Assembly (NCBI GenBank): GCA_021232515.1
Contig: JAJPOQ010000117.1
Coordinates: 38,411-102,410 of the forward strand
DNA from: Lentisphaeraceae bacterium
GTDB lineage: Bacteria; Verrucomicrobiota; Lentisphaeria; Lentisphaerales; Lentisphaeraceae
Direction of reading: 5' to 3'
Length of the DNA: 64,000 nt
Part shown: piece by piece, positions 25,788 through 35,313 of the stretch
Position numbering within the stretch: the stretch's first letter is position 1
Layout of the letters: each line of letters starts with the position of its first letter
The notes under the pieces: model-generated
The model's database searches: none
What the model saw: only the letters and a program-made list of their open reading frames with translations
Told to the model about the DNA's origin: nothing
Program-made: the position numbers and the translations under genes

Positions 25788-26855
25788 TTATATGAGCTGG
25801 TGAAGTAGGTCTTTTGTTGACACTCTAGAAGAGTTTCTTTCAGATGTCGGAATTGGCAGCTCGGTACTCATCGCCTGTTTATAACCTTTTGTAAAGAAAT
25901 GTTCCGCGCTGCTTTGTAGCTCGGCAGAGCAAGTAGTCGAAGACCAAACTCGATGCTTGACACTTGAAAAAACCTCGATTGTGCCTGCAAATGAGACGTC
26001 TCTTTTCTTCCAACTCTTACTGTCACCTGACCGTACTTTACGGTGATGGTGTCCGGCCCCTTCAAGTTTTACGTTTTTACTAACGGAAGTCACTTCGTCA
26101 CGCATGCCGCGAAGTACACTTACTGAAAGGTCAAAGCTTTGTTCTTCTTTATTTTCACAGGTCTCAGCCTGTTCGATTGACAAGTTTTGAGCGTCATCTA
26201 AAAATTTAACTGGATCTTTTAAACTTAAGCCCATGTCCAACAACAATTGAAAATTGACCGGCGATAAAGCTTCGCAGATAAATCTAAGTTTCTGATCAAT
26301 TTGCTCATAGATCTTACTAATTCTTTCTCGGCAATTCGCTATCTCTTTTTCCAAATGCTCAATGGCAAAACGAATATCGCGAATAGGGTCAATCGCAGCT
26401 GCTTGTTGGTAAATAGCCTGGGAGAAGTCTTCACGAAGATTTTTGATCTTATCGTCAACATTCTCAAGATCTGTTCGCTTATTAGCAAGAAGGTCTTTTA
26501 TTTCATCGACAGACTTAGATTTACCAAAAAAAGAACGAACTGTCGTCGCCAGACAACACCAAATATCTTTAACTTGAGACTCGTACTCTAAAACTTCCGC
26601 AAAGTATTTTTTATGTATCCCTTCTTTCTCTTCCAAAGCTTCTTTCGCATCGGTCAATTCATTACTGCGTAAACGAACAAGCTCGCCTCGTTTACCTTCT
26701 TCTTCGGTGAGGTCAGTCTCCAAAGATTTGATCATTTTTTGATAGATCTCTATACTTCTTTCGGCTCGTTGGATATCTCGCAAAAAGCTCCAAACTAGAG
26801 TTGCTTGAGGCCCGAAAAATATTCTAAGATTTTTAGAAACTCTATCCATTCGCAC
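25788..26855 (-). CDS. coiled-coil protein of unknown function (partner of the HEAT/coiled-coil protein)
   Basis: Protein of 355 residues. Two long charged helical regions (about 25-90 and 120-195, e.g. RSIEIYQKMIKSLETDLTEEE) look like antiparallel coiled coils, followed by a less ordered Ser/Thr-rich C-terminal third. No signal peptide or membrane segment. Its start overlaps the end of the upstream 613-residue coiled-coil gene by 14 bp, so the two are translationally coupled and probably interact. Function unknown. Confidence 0.6.
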   Translation of the reverse strand: MRMDRVSKNLRIFFGPQATLVWSFLRDIQRAERSIEIYQKMIKSLETDLTEEEGKRGELVRLRSNELTDAKEALEEKEGIHKKYFAEVLEYESQVKDIWCCLATTVRSFFGKSKSVDEIKDLLANKRTDLENVDDKIKNLREDFSQAIYQQAAAIDPIRDIRFAIEHLEKEIANCRERISKIYEQIDQKLRFICEALSPVNFQLLLDMGLSLKDPVKFLDDAQNLSIEQAETCENKEEQSFDLSVSVLRGMRDEVTSVSKNVKLEGAGHHHRKVRSGDSKSWKKRDVSFAGTIEVFSSVKHRVWSSTTCSAELQSSAEHFFTKGYKQAMSTELPIPTSERNSSRVSTKDLLHQLI

Positions 26856-28683
26856 TCTCTACCATTAAACGGATGTAATCGACATACTGACGAAACTGTA
26901 TTTGTTGACTGCGACAAGTTTTATCGATGAGCTCTATTTTTCCAGAGAGCTGTCCCAATTCAGAAAAGCCACTTTCATAAGCCTCAAGACGAGATGGTAA
27001 CTCGGCAACTTCCATCCAAGTCGTATCGACAATGTCATACTGTAAGGTTGCCATACCCGAACCGTTGGCCGTTCCACTCGCATTTGAGTACCCACCAAAA
27101 AAAGACGACTCTTCTTTAAAACCAATATTGGCCCGTATATCGACTTTAGTTTTGTTTGGTCTTTTAACTGTTTGGAAACCTTTTTCTATAGCGCTTCCTA
27201 AAGCATTTATTTTCTCTAAAGTAGAGTCTTTCGCAGACTTCAATTTAACGTTTTCTATTTCTAGCAGTGACTCGGACTGTTCAATCTGAACTTTCAGAAC
27301 TGATAGCTTCTTTAAAATCGACTCAAAAACCGGAGTTTTAGCGCCTAAGAAATTTAGAGACTTTTCTAACTCCTCAGTTTCAAAAACATAACGAACGTAG
27401 TGATTATTTATTTCTTGATCTACAGAGGAAAGCTTCTCTAAACATGAGTCTCTGGCGTGCTCAGCAGTCTCCAATTCTTTCTGAAGAACTAAAAATGGCT
27501 GCATAAGTTGTTGAACTTCTGTCTGATCTTCGAGCAATGACATTTCTGACTCGTCGAGTTCCTCTTTTAGAGACTTTAGAGTTTTCTCTAACTCTCTCTT
27601 TTCTGAGTCTATCTTTTCTTGTTTATCTTGAGATAGCGAATTGAAAAAGCTTTTGAAGAAACTGTTATTTTCAGTCTCAATATCCTTAAGATCCACTTCA
27701 CATTTCTTAATCTGCCACTTCAATTCTTCAGTATCTTTCGCGGTGTCTTTCACAGTAGTCTCCGACAACTCTACGTCATCGGCTTTATCTGCTTCTAAAA
27801 ATGTCAATTGACGACGAATCTCAGAGAGCTTATTTTCTAAACTGGGCAATTGCTGTTGATGTGAATCTAATTGATTGTAGAGAGCTAGTGCAGACTGAAA
27901 GCTACTCCCAAAAAACTTCTTAAGAGCACTTTCATTTACGGTTGTGGAATTTGTAAAAAATGCTGGAACTTGTTCACTAAACTCGACTGTAGATTCTTTT
28001 TCGTACTCTTGATAAACTGCTGAAATTGTTTTGTCTTTAAAGATGGAGTTGTCATGTAGCGACTCTCGTTTCTCATTTCGTAAATCTTCTTGAGGCTTTT
28101 CGGTTTCAGCTGAAGTTTCTACAGTTTTAGAAACTTTATGAACAATAGGGTCCTCATCAATAACTGAAGCTTCTTCGGCAATAAGTTCTGGCTCTGAAGT
28201 TTCTTCGAGAACGGCTTCTGGTTCTTCTTCAAATATTTCAGGTGCTTCTACAACCACGACTTCTGGCTCTACTACTTCTTCAACATGAGCAAGGCGTTCT
28301 TCGAGCTTCTCTAGAGCCTGTTTGGCAGCATAACTTACAGAGTAAGAACTTTCTTCTGTGTAAGCTTTAATCATCTCTAGGTCACTAGCGTTACCAGAGT
28401 CACCCAAAATTTGAATAACATCCTTCTTAAGGTAATCGTCGTCCTTATCCAGTAAGCCTCTTAAAATCACCAAGTGTTGTTCGGACGCTTCTATGTTTTT
28501 AAAAGAGGAAACTGCTTCACGAAGCATAAAACTGTCATTTGTTTGAAAAACTTTTTCTAGGACCGAAAAGGTTTTCTCTTCATCTTTGAAATTTTTTATT
28601 AAGTCCGTCAAAGCCTGTTTGCGCTTGTATGAACTTTGCTTATCATCTTCAACCACTGAGACTAAGTCATCAAATTCGGCCAT
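26842..28683 (-). CDS. HEAT-repeat plus long coiled-coil protein of unknown function
   Basis: Protein of 613 residues. The first about 130 form HEAT-like helical repeats (FMLREAVSSFKNIEA, DDYLKKDVIQILGDSG, SVSYAAKQALEKLEE). A very acidic, Val/Pro/Glu-rich linker follows (about 133-185). From about 265 to 520 there are heptad-rich coiled coils separated by turns. It has no membrane segment and no catalytic motif. The architecture suits a cytoplasmic scaffold or filament. Coupled by overlap to the following 355-residue coiled-coil gene. Confidence 0.65.
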   Translation of the reverse strand: MAEFDDLVSVVEDDKQSSYKRKQALTDLIKNFKDEEKTFSVLEKVFQTNDSFMLREAVSSFKNIEASEQHLVILRGLLDKDDDYLKKDVIQILGDSGNASDLEMIKAYTEESSYSVSYAAKQALEKLEERLAHVEEVVEPEVVVVEAPEIFEEEPEAVLEETSEPELIAEEASVIDEDPIVHKVSKTVETSAETEKPQEDLRNEKRESLHDNSIFKDKTISAVYQEYEKESTVEFSEQVPAFFTNSTTVNESALKKFFGSSFQSALALYNQLDSHQQQLPSLENKLSEIRRQLTFLEADKADDVELSETTVKDTAKDTEELKWQIKKCEVDLKDIETENNSFFKSFFNSLSQDKQEKIDSEKRELEKTLKSLKEELDESEMSLLEDQTEVQQLMQPFLVLQKELETAEHARDSCLEKLSSVDQEINNHYVRYVFETEELEKSLNFLGAKTPVFESILKKLSVLKVQIEQSESLLEIENVKLKSAKDSTLEKINALGSAIEKGFQTVKRPNKTKVDIRANIGFKEESSFFGGYSNASGTANGSGMATLQYDIVDTTWMEVAELPSRLEAYESGFSELGQLSGKIELIDKTCRSQQIQFRQYVDYIRLMVESANG

Positions 28684-28820
28684 TTACCCCATCCCTTAAA
28701 TGTTCTTTTATTCGACTTTTCACTATAAAGCAGCTTTTGATATTTTCTGCAAGTAATGGAACTTCCCCCAAAGTAAATTATTCTTAACTAAAAGCAACTA
28801 ATTATCTTTAGGAATAACGA

Positions 28821-30857
28821 ATGAGCAATCCTTTACTAGAAGACACAACTCTCCCACCCTTTCAATCAATTAAAGTTGAGCACATCGTCCCTGCAATCGA
28901 AAGTCTGATTCAAGAAAATAAAGACTTCGTTGCGCAAAAGCTCTCCGAAGAATCAACTCCAACATGGGAAAACTTTATCCAACCTATGGATGAAGTCTCA
29001 AATAAACTCAACAAAGCTTTTTCTCCTGTTGGCCATATGAACTCTGTCGTGAACAGCCCCGAACTTCGCGAAGCTTATGAAAAGTGTCTACCTATGCTTT
29101 CTGAACTCAGCACCGAGATGGGTCAAAACAAAGAGCTCTATGAAGCTTACGTTAAACTCAAAGATAGTGCAGAGTACAAAATTTACTCTCAAGCCCAAAA
29201 GCAAGCTATCGATAATAACCTTCGAGACTTTAAACTTTCTGGAATTGCTCTACCTGAAGACAAGCAGAAAAAATTTGGAGAACTCAAAAAGAAGCTATCT
29301 GAACTTTCTAGTAAATTTTCAAATAATGTCCTCGACGCAACTATGGCGTGGAGTAAAAATATTTTAGATAAAGACGAACTCAAAGGTATTCCTGAGAGCT
29401 CTCTTGAATCGGCTCGTGAGGCTGCTAAAGAAAAAGAACTTGAAGGCTACTACTTCACTCTCGATTATCCTTCATTCTTTCCAATCCTTACTTATTGTGA
29501 AAATCGCGAACTAAGAAAAGAAGTTTACACGGCTTTCTGCACACGAGCTTCAGATCAAGGTCCAAGCGCAGGTAAATTCGATAACTCGAAAATCATGGAA
29601 GAACTTCTAGAGTTGAAACTTGAGCTAGCAAAGTTACTTGACTTCAATAACTACTCTGAACTTTCAATTGCCACAAAAATGGCCTCATCTACCGACGAAG
29701 TTCTAGGTTTCCTGAATGACCTTGCTGAAAAGTCTTTTCCACAAGCTAAAGCTGAATACGACGAGTTGGTTGCATTTGCCAAAGAAGAACTCGGACTAGA
29801 TAGCTTTGAAGCTTGGGATGGCGGTTTTGTCGCAGAAAAACTTCGTCAACATAAGTTCGACATCTCACAAGAAGAACTTCGACCTTACTTTTCCGCTGAC
29901 AAAGTTGTCAATGGCATGTTCAACATCGTCAATAAACTCTTTGGCATAATAGTTAAACAGATAAGTGACTTTGACTCTTGGCATAAAGACGTCCGCTTTT
30001 ACAAGATTTTCAAAGACGGTCAGCACATCGCTAGTTTCTATCTCGACTTGTTTGCTCGTGCTCATAAACGCGGTGGTGCATGGATGGATGACTGCCGACC
30101 TCGCATGACTTATAAAGGGTCTCAACAACTACCGGTTGCCTACTTAGTCTGTAACTTCACTGGACCAGTTGGCGATAAACCAGCACTGCTCACGCATAAT
30201 GAAGTCACAACTCTTTTCCATGAGTTTGGCCACGGTATACACCACATGCTAACTGAAGTAAATGTCCTGGCAGTTTCTGGAATAAATGGCGTTGCATGGG
30301 ATGCAGTTGAACTTCCAAGTCAATTCCTTGAAAACTGGTGCTGGCAAAAAGAAAGTTTGGACATGATCGCCGAGCATTTCGAAACTGGTGAGACTATTCC
30401 AGACGAGCTTATTTCTCGACTACTTGCAGCTAAGAACTTTAATTCAGCTACGGCAATGATGCGACAACTTCAGTTCGCTCTTTTTGACTTCAGACTACAC
30501 ACTGAGTATGGCACCAGTTCTTACAAAGGCATCCAAGAACTACTAGATGAGGTTCGAGAGTTGACTTCTGTAGCTCAAACACCAGAATTCAATCGTTTTC
30601 AACATGGCTTCAGCCACATCTTTGCTGGTGGTTACTCTGCAGGATACTACTCTTATAAATGGGCGGAAGTTTTGTCTGCAGATGCTTTTTCAAAGTTTGA
30701 AGAAACTGGTATTTTCAATTGCCAAACAGGTGAAGAGTTCCTTGAACATATCTTGCGAAAAGGTGGTTCAAGCGAAGCTGCTGAGTTATTCAAAGCTTTT
30801 AGAGGCCGCGCACCGAAAGTCGATGCTCTTCTTAGACACTGTGGAATAAATGCCTAA
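28821..30857 (+). CDS. prlC: oligopeptidase A (M3 family zinc metallopeptidase)
   Basis: Protein of 678 residues, the expected length. The zinc site HEFGH lies near 468-472 with the downstream Glu ligand in [13 protein letters not shown]. The N-terminus ([17 protein letters not shown]) and C-terminus ([21 protein letters not shown]) match oligopeptidase A. It degrades short peptides, including cleaved signal peptides, in the cytoplasm. Its stop overlaps the next start (TAATG), coupling it to the TerB-DnaJ gene. Confidence 0.95.
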   Translation: MSNPLLEDTTLPPFQSIKVEHIVPAIESLIQENKDFVAQKLSEESTPTWENFIQPMDEVSNKLNKAFSPVGHMNSVVNSPELREAYEKCLPMLSELSTEMGQNKELYEAYVKLKDSAEYKIYSQAQKQAIDNNLRDFKLSGIALPEDKQKKFGELKKKLSELSSKFSNNVLDATMAWSKNILDKDELKGIPESSLESAREAAKEKELEGYYFTLDYPSFFPILTYCENRELRKEVYTAFCTRASDQGPSAGKFDNSKIMEELLELKLELAKLLDFNNYSELSIATKMASSTDEVLGFLNDLAEKSFPQAKAEYDELVAFAKEELGLDSFEAWDGGFVAEKLRQHKFDISQEELRPYFSADKVVNGMFNIVNKLFGIIVKQISDFDSWHKDVRFYKIFKDGQHIASFYLDLFARAHKRGGAWMDDCRPRMTYKGSQQLPVAYLVCNFTGPVGDKPALLTHNEVTTLFHEFGHGIHHMLTEVNVLAVSGINGVAWDAVELPSQFLENWCWQKESLDMIAEHFETGETIPDELISRLLAAKNFNSATAMMRQLQFALFDFRLHTEYGTSSYKGIQELLDEVRELTSVAQTPEFNRFQHGFSHIFAGGYSAGYYSYKWAEVLSADAFSKFEETGIFNCQTGEEFLEHILRKGGSSEAAELFKAFRGRAPKVDALLRHCGINA

Positions 30858-31615
30858 TGTCTTGGTACGGTAAAATCATCGGCGGTAGCCTTGGAGCTAT
30901 CTTTGGCCCCGCCGGAGCTGTAGCAGGTGCCTCTTTTGGGCACTACTATGACAATAAAACAGGCAAAACTGTAAAGCAAGAAAAAAAGGAGCCGACACCT
31001 ATGGCTCCGGAAGAACGCCGCCGAATCTTATTCGAAAGCACTTTCTTTATGTTTGCCAAAGTTGCCAAAGCAGATGGTTTTGTTTCTGAAGAAGAAGTCA
31101 AAACTATCAAGACTTTTATGCTGGAGCATCTCAATCTAAATGCGGAATCTCGCAAAAAAGCGACGCGTCTTTTTAATGAAGCAAAAAATAACGATCTTCC
31201 TTTCGAACCTGTTTGTTTGGAGTTCACCAAGGCATATCAGCATGATCCGACAACCCTAGCTCAAACTTTTGAAATGCTTTTAGCTGTAGCTTTATCTGAT
31301 GGATTACTCCACCCTGCTGAAGATGCCCTATTATTGACTTGCCTTAAAAACTTCGAACTAAATGCTCAAGCTTATGAAAGTATCAGGAGAGATTGTCTTC
31401 CAGAGGTCGATCCACTTTACAAGATACTAAGTTGTTCGCCCGACTGTAGCAATGATGAACTGAAGAAAGCTTATCGCCAGCTTTCTAAAGATTATCACCC
31501 TGACAGACTCGCGGCACAAAACGTTTCTGAAGGAGTCAGACAACTGACTGAACAAAAATTTAAACAGATAAGTGAAGCTTACTCAACACTATGCAAGTTC
31601 AGGAACATCAGATAA
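30857..31615 (+). CDS. TerB-DnaJ co-chaperone (DjlA-like)
   Basis: Protein of 252 residues. A glycine-rich hydrophobic N-terminus ([20 protein letters not shown]) may insert in or lie on the membrane. A TerB-like helical domain spans about 55-170 ([31 protein letters not shown]). The C-terminal J domain contains YHPDRL, the HPD motif needed to stimulate DnaK, and [12 protein letters not shown]. This domain order is that of DjlA, a membrane-linked DnaK partner. The start overlaps the oligopeptidase stop by one base. Confidence 0.87.
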   Translation: MSWYGKIIGGSLGAIFGPAGAVAGASFGHYYDNKTGKTVKQEKKEPTPMAPEERRRILFESTFFMFAKVAKADGFVSEEEVKTIKTFMLEHLNLNAESRKKATRLFNEAKNNDLPFEPVCLEFTKAYQHDPTTLAQTFEMLLAVALSDGLLHPAEDALLLTCLKNFELNAQAYESIRRDCLPEVDPLYKILSCSPDCSNDELKKAYRQLSKDYHPDRLAAQNVSEGVRQLTEQKFKQISEAYSTLCKFRNIR

Positions 31616-31620
31616 AGAAA

Positions 31621-32379
31621 ATGAAACTTATGCGAAGAATCATTGCCTCGTTATCATTCCTGCTTATTGTCGTCTCTTACTGTCTGCTGCTTTCTTGTCA
31701 AACAAGTACCGTCAGCACCAAACCTTTTGTCTATATCGTCAAGTCTGGTGACAATCTTCAATCGATTGCGAAAGATGCGGATATAAGTTCCGAAACGATT
31801 ATCGAATTCAACGCTTTGGAGTCAAATAAAATCTCGTCTGGCCAAATACTTCTTCTACCTGGTGTTAATAAACTCAAACATGGACAAAAGCTACAGCAAA
31901 TAGATATCCTTGAACGGAATATTTGGGGCGCAAACCAAAGCAAAAAAATGAATCCCGCTGGTAGTTTAAATAAAATCACCGTTCATCACACAACCGAGAA
32001 ACAAGAAGACAACAAACGAAACGACATTCACTTCATAAAGACTATCCAAAAGTACCATCAAAAAGACAAAGCTTGGGCTGACATAGGCTACCACTTTATT
32101 CTCGGTAAAGATGGCAAGATCTACGAAGGTAGACTCCTCAACTTCCAAGGTGCCCATGTCCGAAATCACAATAAAGGAAATATCGGCATCGCTATACTGG
32201 GCGACCTAAACAAGCATCAACTTTCAAAAGCTCAGAAAGAATCTCTTGCTTCGCTAATTGAAGCCCTTCAAGAAAAATATAACATCGACGAAAAGAATAT
32301 CTTCGCACATCGAGAACTTGGCAATACTTCATGTCCAGGTGACCACACTATGACTTTTCTAAAAGAATTCAGAGACTAA
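31621..32379 (+). CDS. LysM-containing N-acetylmuramoyl-L-alanine amidase lipoprotein
   Basis: Protein of 252 residues from ATG 31621 (an upstream in-frame ATG at 31591 lies inside the preceding gene). The lipoprotein signal ends LLLSC. A LysM domain follows (YIVKSGDNLQSIAKDADIS, ISSGQILLLPG) and binds peptidoglycan. The C-terminal amidase-2/PGRP domain has zinc ligands in TVHHTT, GAHVRNHNKGNIGIAILGD and HRELGNTSCPGD. It should cut the lactyl-L-Ala bond of peptidoglycan from a lipid anchor, in wall turnover or recycling. Confidence 0.9.
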   Translation: MKLMRRIIASLSFLLIVVSYCLLLSCQTSTVSTKPFVYIVKSGDNLQSIAKDADISSETIIEFNALESNKISSGQILLLPGVNKLKHGQKLQQIDILERNIWGANQSKKMNPAGSLNKITVHHTTEKQEDNKRNDIHFIKTIQKYHQKDKAWADIGYHFILGKDGKIYEGRLLNFQGAHVRNHNKGNIGIAILGDLNKHQLSKAQKESLASLIEALQEKYNIDEKNIFAHRELGNTSCPGDHTMTFLKEFRD

Positions 32380-32391
32380 AAACTTTCTCAT

Positions 32392-32673
32392 ATGAACATC
32401 ATTAAAAATCTTATTCTCATCACAATACTAAGCTTTGCTCCAAACCTTTTGGCTCAAGATACAGGCAAGCCCATTACCGAAAATACCCAAGTCCAAGAGC
32501 TTTCCAATGAACAGCAAAACTTAGCCGATCAAGAAAAAGGGAAAAAACAAAAAAACCTCAAATACGTTTTCCTAGCCTTTTTTCTTTTAGCCATCTACCG
32601 AGTTCACTTATTCATTAAAGCTAAAAAACGCAAAAAAGAGCAAAAGGCTATGCGAGAAAGTCGGAAGCTTTAA
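32392..32673 (+). CDS. small membrane protein with a basic tail
   Basis: Protein of 93 residues with a likely cleaved signal peptide (ILITILSFAPNLLAQ), a charged linker, one membrane helix (YVFLAFFLLAIYRVHLFI) and a strongly basic C-terminus (KAKKRKKEQKAMRESRK). No known family. It follows the amidase gene by 12 bp and is probably in its operon. Confidence 0.55.
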   Translation: MNIIKNLILITILSFAPNLLAQDTGKPITENTQVQELSNEQQNLADQEKGKKQKNLKYVFLAFFLLAIYRVHLFIKAKKRKKEQKAMRESRKL

Positions 32674-32798
32674 AGACCGCATAACCCACAATTCTCTTTC
32701 TGTACCTTCAAAAGAACCGGCCATGATAAAATAGCCTCACAAAAATAATGCGCAGGCTTATTAATTGATGATACCGTAAGGGAAAATTGAGGGTAAAT

Positions 32799-32966
32799 AT
32801 GCAAGACTATCAATTCTTACAAACTCTTGTTAATGAACTACAGGCAGAACAAGATTTAAAAGAAAATAAACGTAGGAAAAGGCAATTTAAGAAAATTAAG
32901 AAAAGGCTTAAAAATGTTAAGATCACTCCAAGGAAATCAAAAAAGGGAACCTCAAAACTAAAATGA
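32799..32966 (+). CDS. very basic 55-residue small protein
   Basis: ATG 32799 opens a 55-codon frame ending TGA 32964-32966. The protein begins MQDYQFLQTLVNELQAEQDL, an amphipathic helix, and then becomes extremely rich in Lys/Arg. A GAGGG ribosome site precedes the start. Its stop overlaps the next gene's ATG as ATGA (32963-32966), the same coupling used by confirmed gene pairs here, which argues that it is real. It could bind RNA or DNA through the basic tail; that is speculation. Confidence 0.55.
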   Translation: MQDYQFLQTLVNELQAEQDLKENKRRKRQFKKIKKRLKNVKITPRKSKKGTSKLK

Positions 32967-33253
32967 TTTCACAACCTAAAAGCTTTCATGACTTAGCAGT
33001 GACCTTAAGAGAAGAACCTCAAGTTTATCTCGGTCCAAACAATAAAAAATCTTTTGTCGCTCTCATCTCTTTCATCAAAGGCTTGTACTTCACTGAGGAG
33101 TCACCGGAATTTACAGAGTTTCTAGAATGGATAAAAAATAACGTCACCCCAAGCCAATATCCTTTTGACTATATTCAGGATCGGTACGAGGATAAAGCTG
33201 TAAGGATATTTTGGGAATACTATGATCGGTGCTTTTCTAAAAATTTCCGGTAA
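32963..33253 (+). CDS. small acidic/aromatic protein coupled to the basic 55-residue protein
   Basis: Protein of 96 residues with no signal peptide and no recognised domain. It is rich in Phe/Tyr and acidic residues in its C-terminal half (FTEFLEWIKNN, DYIQDRYEDKAVRIFWEYYD). The start is fixed by the 4-bp overlap with the preceding basic small gene. It is tail-to-tail with a leftward membrane protein gene. The basic/acidic pair is reminiscent of toxin-antitoxin or small-complex partners, but no family resemblance supports that. Confidence 0.5.
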   Translation: MISQPKSFHDLAVTLREEPQVYLGPNNKKSFVALISFIKGLYFTEESPEFTEFLEWIKNNVTPSQYPFDYIQDRYEDKAVRIFWEYYDRCFSKNFR

Positions 33254-33766
33254 TTAGCTCAACATCCCTGGCAAAGAGTTTTCTGAAGCTTCGTTCAATA
33301 CTTCATGTAGCCAGAGACCTTCACCGTCAGACTCAATTTCAAAATGACCGTGAGTTAGGCTTTTACTAAAAACCTTTAGCTCATTCTCAGGACTTAATTC
33401 ACAACCGTCCATGTCCTTATATTTCACTTCCACTTTAAACACCTCAAACATCCAAAGTTTCGTGTACCATGCAATACGATTCTTATGTACTGCAACTTCA
33501 GCATGTCCAAACCAACCAGCTATTGAGGTAAAGGCTCCAAATACTAAACATGCCCAAATAATTAAATTCATTTTACTAGAACCTTTTGATCCCATTGTAA
33601 AAAAACCTTGGATATCGCTCCAAAAGAATATCGTTGATACGACAGCTGCAATGATCAGTAAAGGATAATAGAATGAAAAACTTTTAGGAAAAATAAACAG
33701 TTTAGCTTTTCCTTTCTCTGAAATATAAAACTTCTTACCTTCTGGTGATTGAATAAACTGCCCCAT
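33254..33766 (-). CDS. two-helix membrane protein of unknown function
   Basis: Protein of 170 residues. Hydrophobic segments lie at about 30-50 (FYYPLLIIAAVVSTIFFW) and 67-85 (LIIWACLVFGAFTSIAGWF), followed by a soluble domain of about 80 residues with a HKNRIAWYTKLWMFEVFKV strand pattern like bacterial PH-type membrane domains. No confident family. It is transcribed leftward from a divergent intergenic region of 121 bp. Confidence 0.55.
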   Translation of the reverse strand: MGQFIQSPEGKKFYISEKGKAKLFIFPKSFSFYYPLLIIAAVVSTIFFWSDIQGFFTMGSKGSSKMNLIIWACLVFGAFTSIAGWFGHAEVAVHKNRIAWYTKLWMFEVFKVEVKYKDMDGCELSPENELKVFSKSLTHGHFEIESDGEGLWLHEVLNEASENSLPGMLS

Positions 33767-33887
33767 AAAAAACCCGTATATAAATTTAAAAGTTAAACTA
33801 CTTTAAAATGAGATACACGAGTAACAACTCTGAGTCATTTATTTTTAGATGTTTAGTAGTGAATTACAGAAAAATTAAAAAGATGTC

Positions 33888-34187
33888 ATGAACTTTACAA
33901 CAACCGTTTCAGAAAACATTGAGATAATCATTTGGATATCCCTAGGCATCGCAGCCTTAATCACCCTGCCCTACATCAAGAAAAGAGACCATCTAAACAT
34001 CCGCAAAGATTTAGAATTAAAAGGCTTTCGTGTATTAAGAATCCGGCCTTATCGAAATGCATTTAAAGACTTCCCTAAAATTCCAGGTAAGTGCTATGCT
34101 GTTAGTTATGAAGATAATAATCAAAAAGGATTTATTGAGTATTGCTTTTGCTCTATGACAGATCCTGTAATTTGGGTAAAACTATGA
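33888..34187 (+). CDS. small membrane-anchored protein
   Basis: Protein of 99 residues with one membrane helix (IEIIIWISLGIAALITLPYI) and a basic cytoplasmic-type domain (GFRVLRIRPYRNAFKDFPKIPG). Its stop overlaps the start of the SGNH hydrolase (ATGA at 34184). Unknown function. Confidence 0.5.
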   Translation: MNFTTTVSENIEIIIWISLGIAALITLPYIKKRDHLNIRKDLELKGFRVLRIRPYRNAFKDFPKIPGKCYAVSYEDNNQKGFIEYCFCSMTDPVIWVKL

Positions 34188-34909
34188 AAAAATTAATCAT
34201 CGCACTCTGCCTTATTCTCACTCCATACATTTTCTGCAAAGAGAAACTAGAAAGTAAAAACGAGCTCTACACTGGCAAGGAGTACTCCAACGCTTTTACT
34301 AACCCAGTAGATAACCCTGAGCTTCCAAATATTTTACTAATCGGTGACTCCATATCTATCGGCTATACCGTTGAGGTCAGAAAGATGTTAAAAGGAAAAG
34401 CTGACATCTTTCGCATAAAGACTAACGGTAGATACTCTGCTTATGGACTTCAACATCTCGATAAATGGTTGGGGAAAACTAAATGGGACATTATTCACTT
34501 CAACTGGGGGTTGTGGGATGTCTGCTACAGAAATCCAAAGTCAAAAACTCAAGGACATCGCGATAAATTAAATGGCACTCTAACCGCGACCCCCGAAGAA
34601 TATAAGAAGAACCTAGAACAAATCATCACCAAGCTGAAAAATACCAAAGCCAAGCTTATCTGGTGTGAAACGACTCCTATTCCAGAACATGAAGCTGGTC
34701 GCAAGTTAGGTGACGAAATAGCTTACAATAAAGTTGCTGAAAAAATAATGACAGCCAATGACGTTAAGATAAATCAGCTTCATGCCCACGCTCTTCTCAA
34801 ACTCAACGAGATTCAGAAGGCAAAAGGCGACGTCCACTACACTCTAGATGGCTATAAATACTTAGCTCAAAAGGTTGCTCAAGAAATAGAACAGTTGATA
34901 GCTAAATGA
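34184..34909 (+). CDS. exported SGNH/GDSL-family hydrolase
   Basis: Protein of 241 residues from ATG 34184, chosen because it overlaps the upstream stop as ATGA and exposes a signal peptide (MKKLIIALCLILTPYIFC). Block I, LLIGDSISIGY, carries the nucleophilic Ser. INRLKTNG-like and HFNWGLWDVCYR segments hold oxyanion-hole residues, and DVHYTLDGY near the C-terminus carries the catalytic Asp and His. It is probably an acyl- or acetyl-esterase acting on carbohydrates outside the cell. It overlaps the next small gene by 4 bp. Confidence 0.82.
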   Translation: MKKLIIALCLILTPYIFCKEKLESKNELYTGKEYSNAFTNPVDNPELPNILLIGDSISIGYTVEVRKMLKGKADIFRIKTNGRYSAYGLQHLDKWLGKTKWDIIHFNWGLWDVCYRNPKSKTQGHRDKLNGTLTATPEEYKKNLEQIITKLKNTKAKLIWCETTPIPEHEAGRKLGDEIAYNKVAEKIMTANDVKINQLHAHALLKLNEIQKAKGDVHYTLDGYKYLAQKVAQEIEQLIAK

Positions 34910-35217
34910 AGACAATCATTTTCAGCTCCTTCTTCCTTATATTCATCTCATATCAGGTCGGTTTCATGAGAGGTGAGAATAGTATAAAGCAAGAAACATT
35001 TCTAGAAGAGAGTCTTATCATTCAAAATACTTTAGACGAGTTAAACCTAACTCGCCTAAAAGTTCAGGAGCAATCCAACGGTCAGGCATATATCTATGGT
35101 GAAACTTCTGAAAAAGAGTTCAAAGAATTAAAGAAAAAGTTGATTGAGAAGTTCACTGAATACACCGTCAACATTACAACAAGGTCAATTCAAACATCAA
35201 CCAAAAGTACAAAGTGA
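34906..35217 (+). CDS. small exported or anchored protein
   Basis: Protein of 103 residues with an N-terminal hydrophobic helix (IIFSSFFLIFISYQVGF) and an alpha-beta C-terminal part (QAYIYGETSEKEFKELKKKL) that looks like a single BON-like or ferredoxin-like fold. It is coupled to the SGNH hydrolase by ATGA (34906-34909). No firm family. Confidence 0.5.
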   Translation: MKTIIFSSFFLIFISYQVGFMRGENSIKQETFLEESLIIQNTLDELNLTRLKVQEQSNGQAYIYGETSEKEFKELKKKLIEKFTEYTVNITTRSIQTSTKSTK

Positions 35218-35313
35218 CCATTAGGTTTTTCGCTTAGAAACCACACTTTCTCCATACCTAGTTGATTTATAAGCACCGACCTGCCATATTGCTAAAAATT
35301 TTTAGGGACAATC

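Noticed and set aside
32779..33253. Toxin-antitoxin annotation for the coupled small genes
   Set aside because: Neither protein shows a known toxin or antitoxin fold, so only the unusual pair is reported and no function is claimed.
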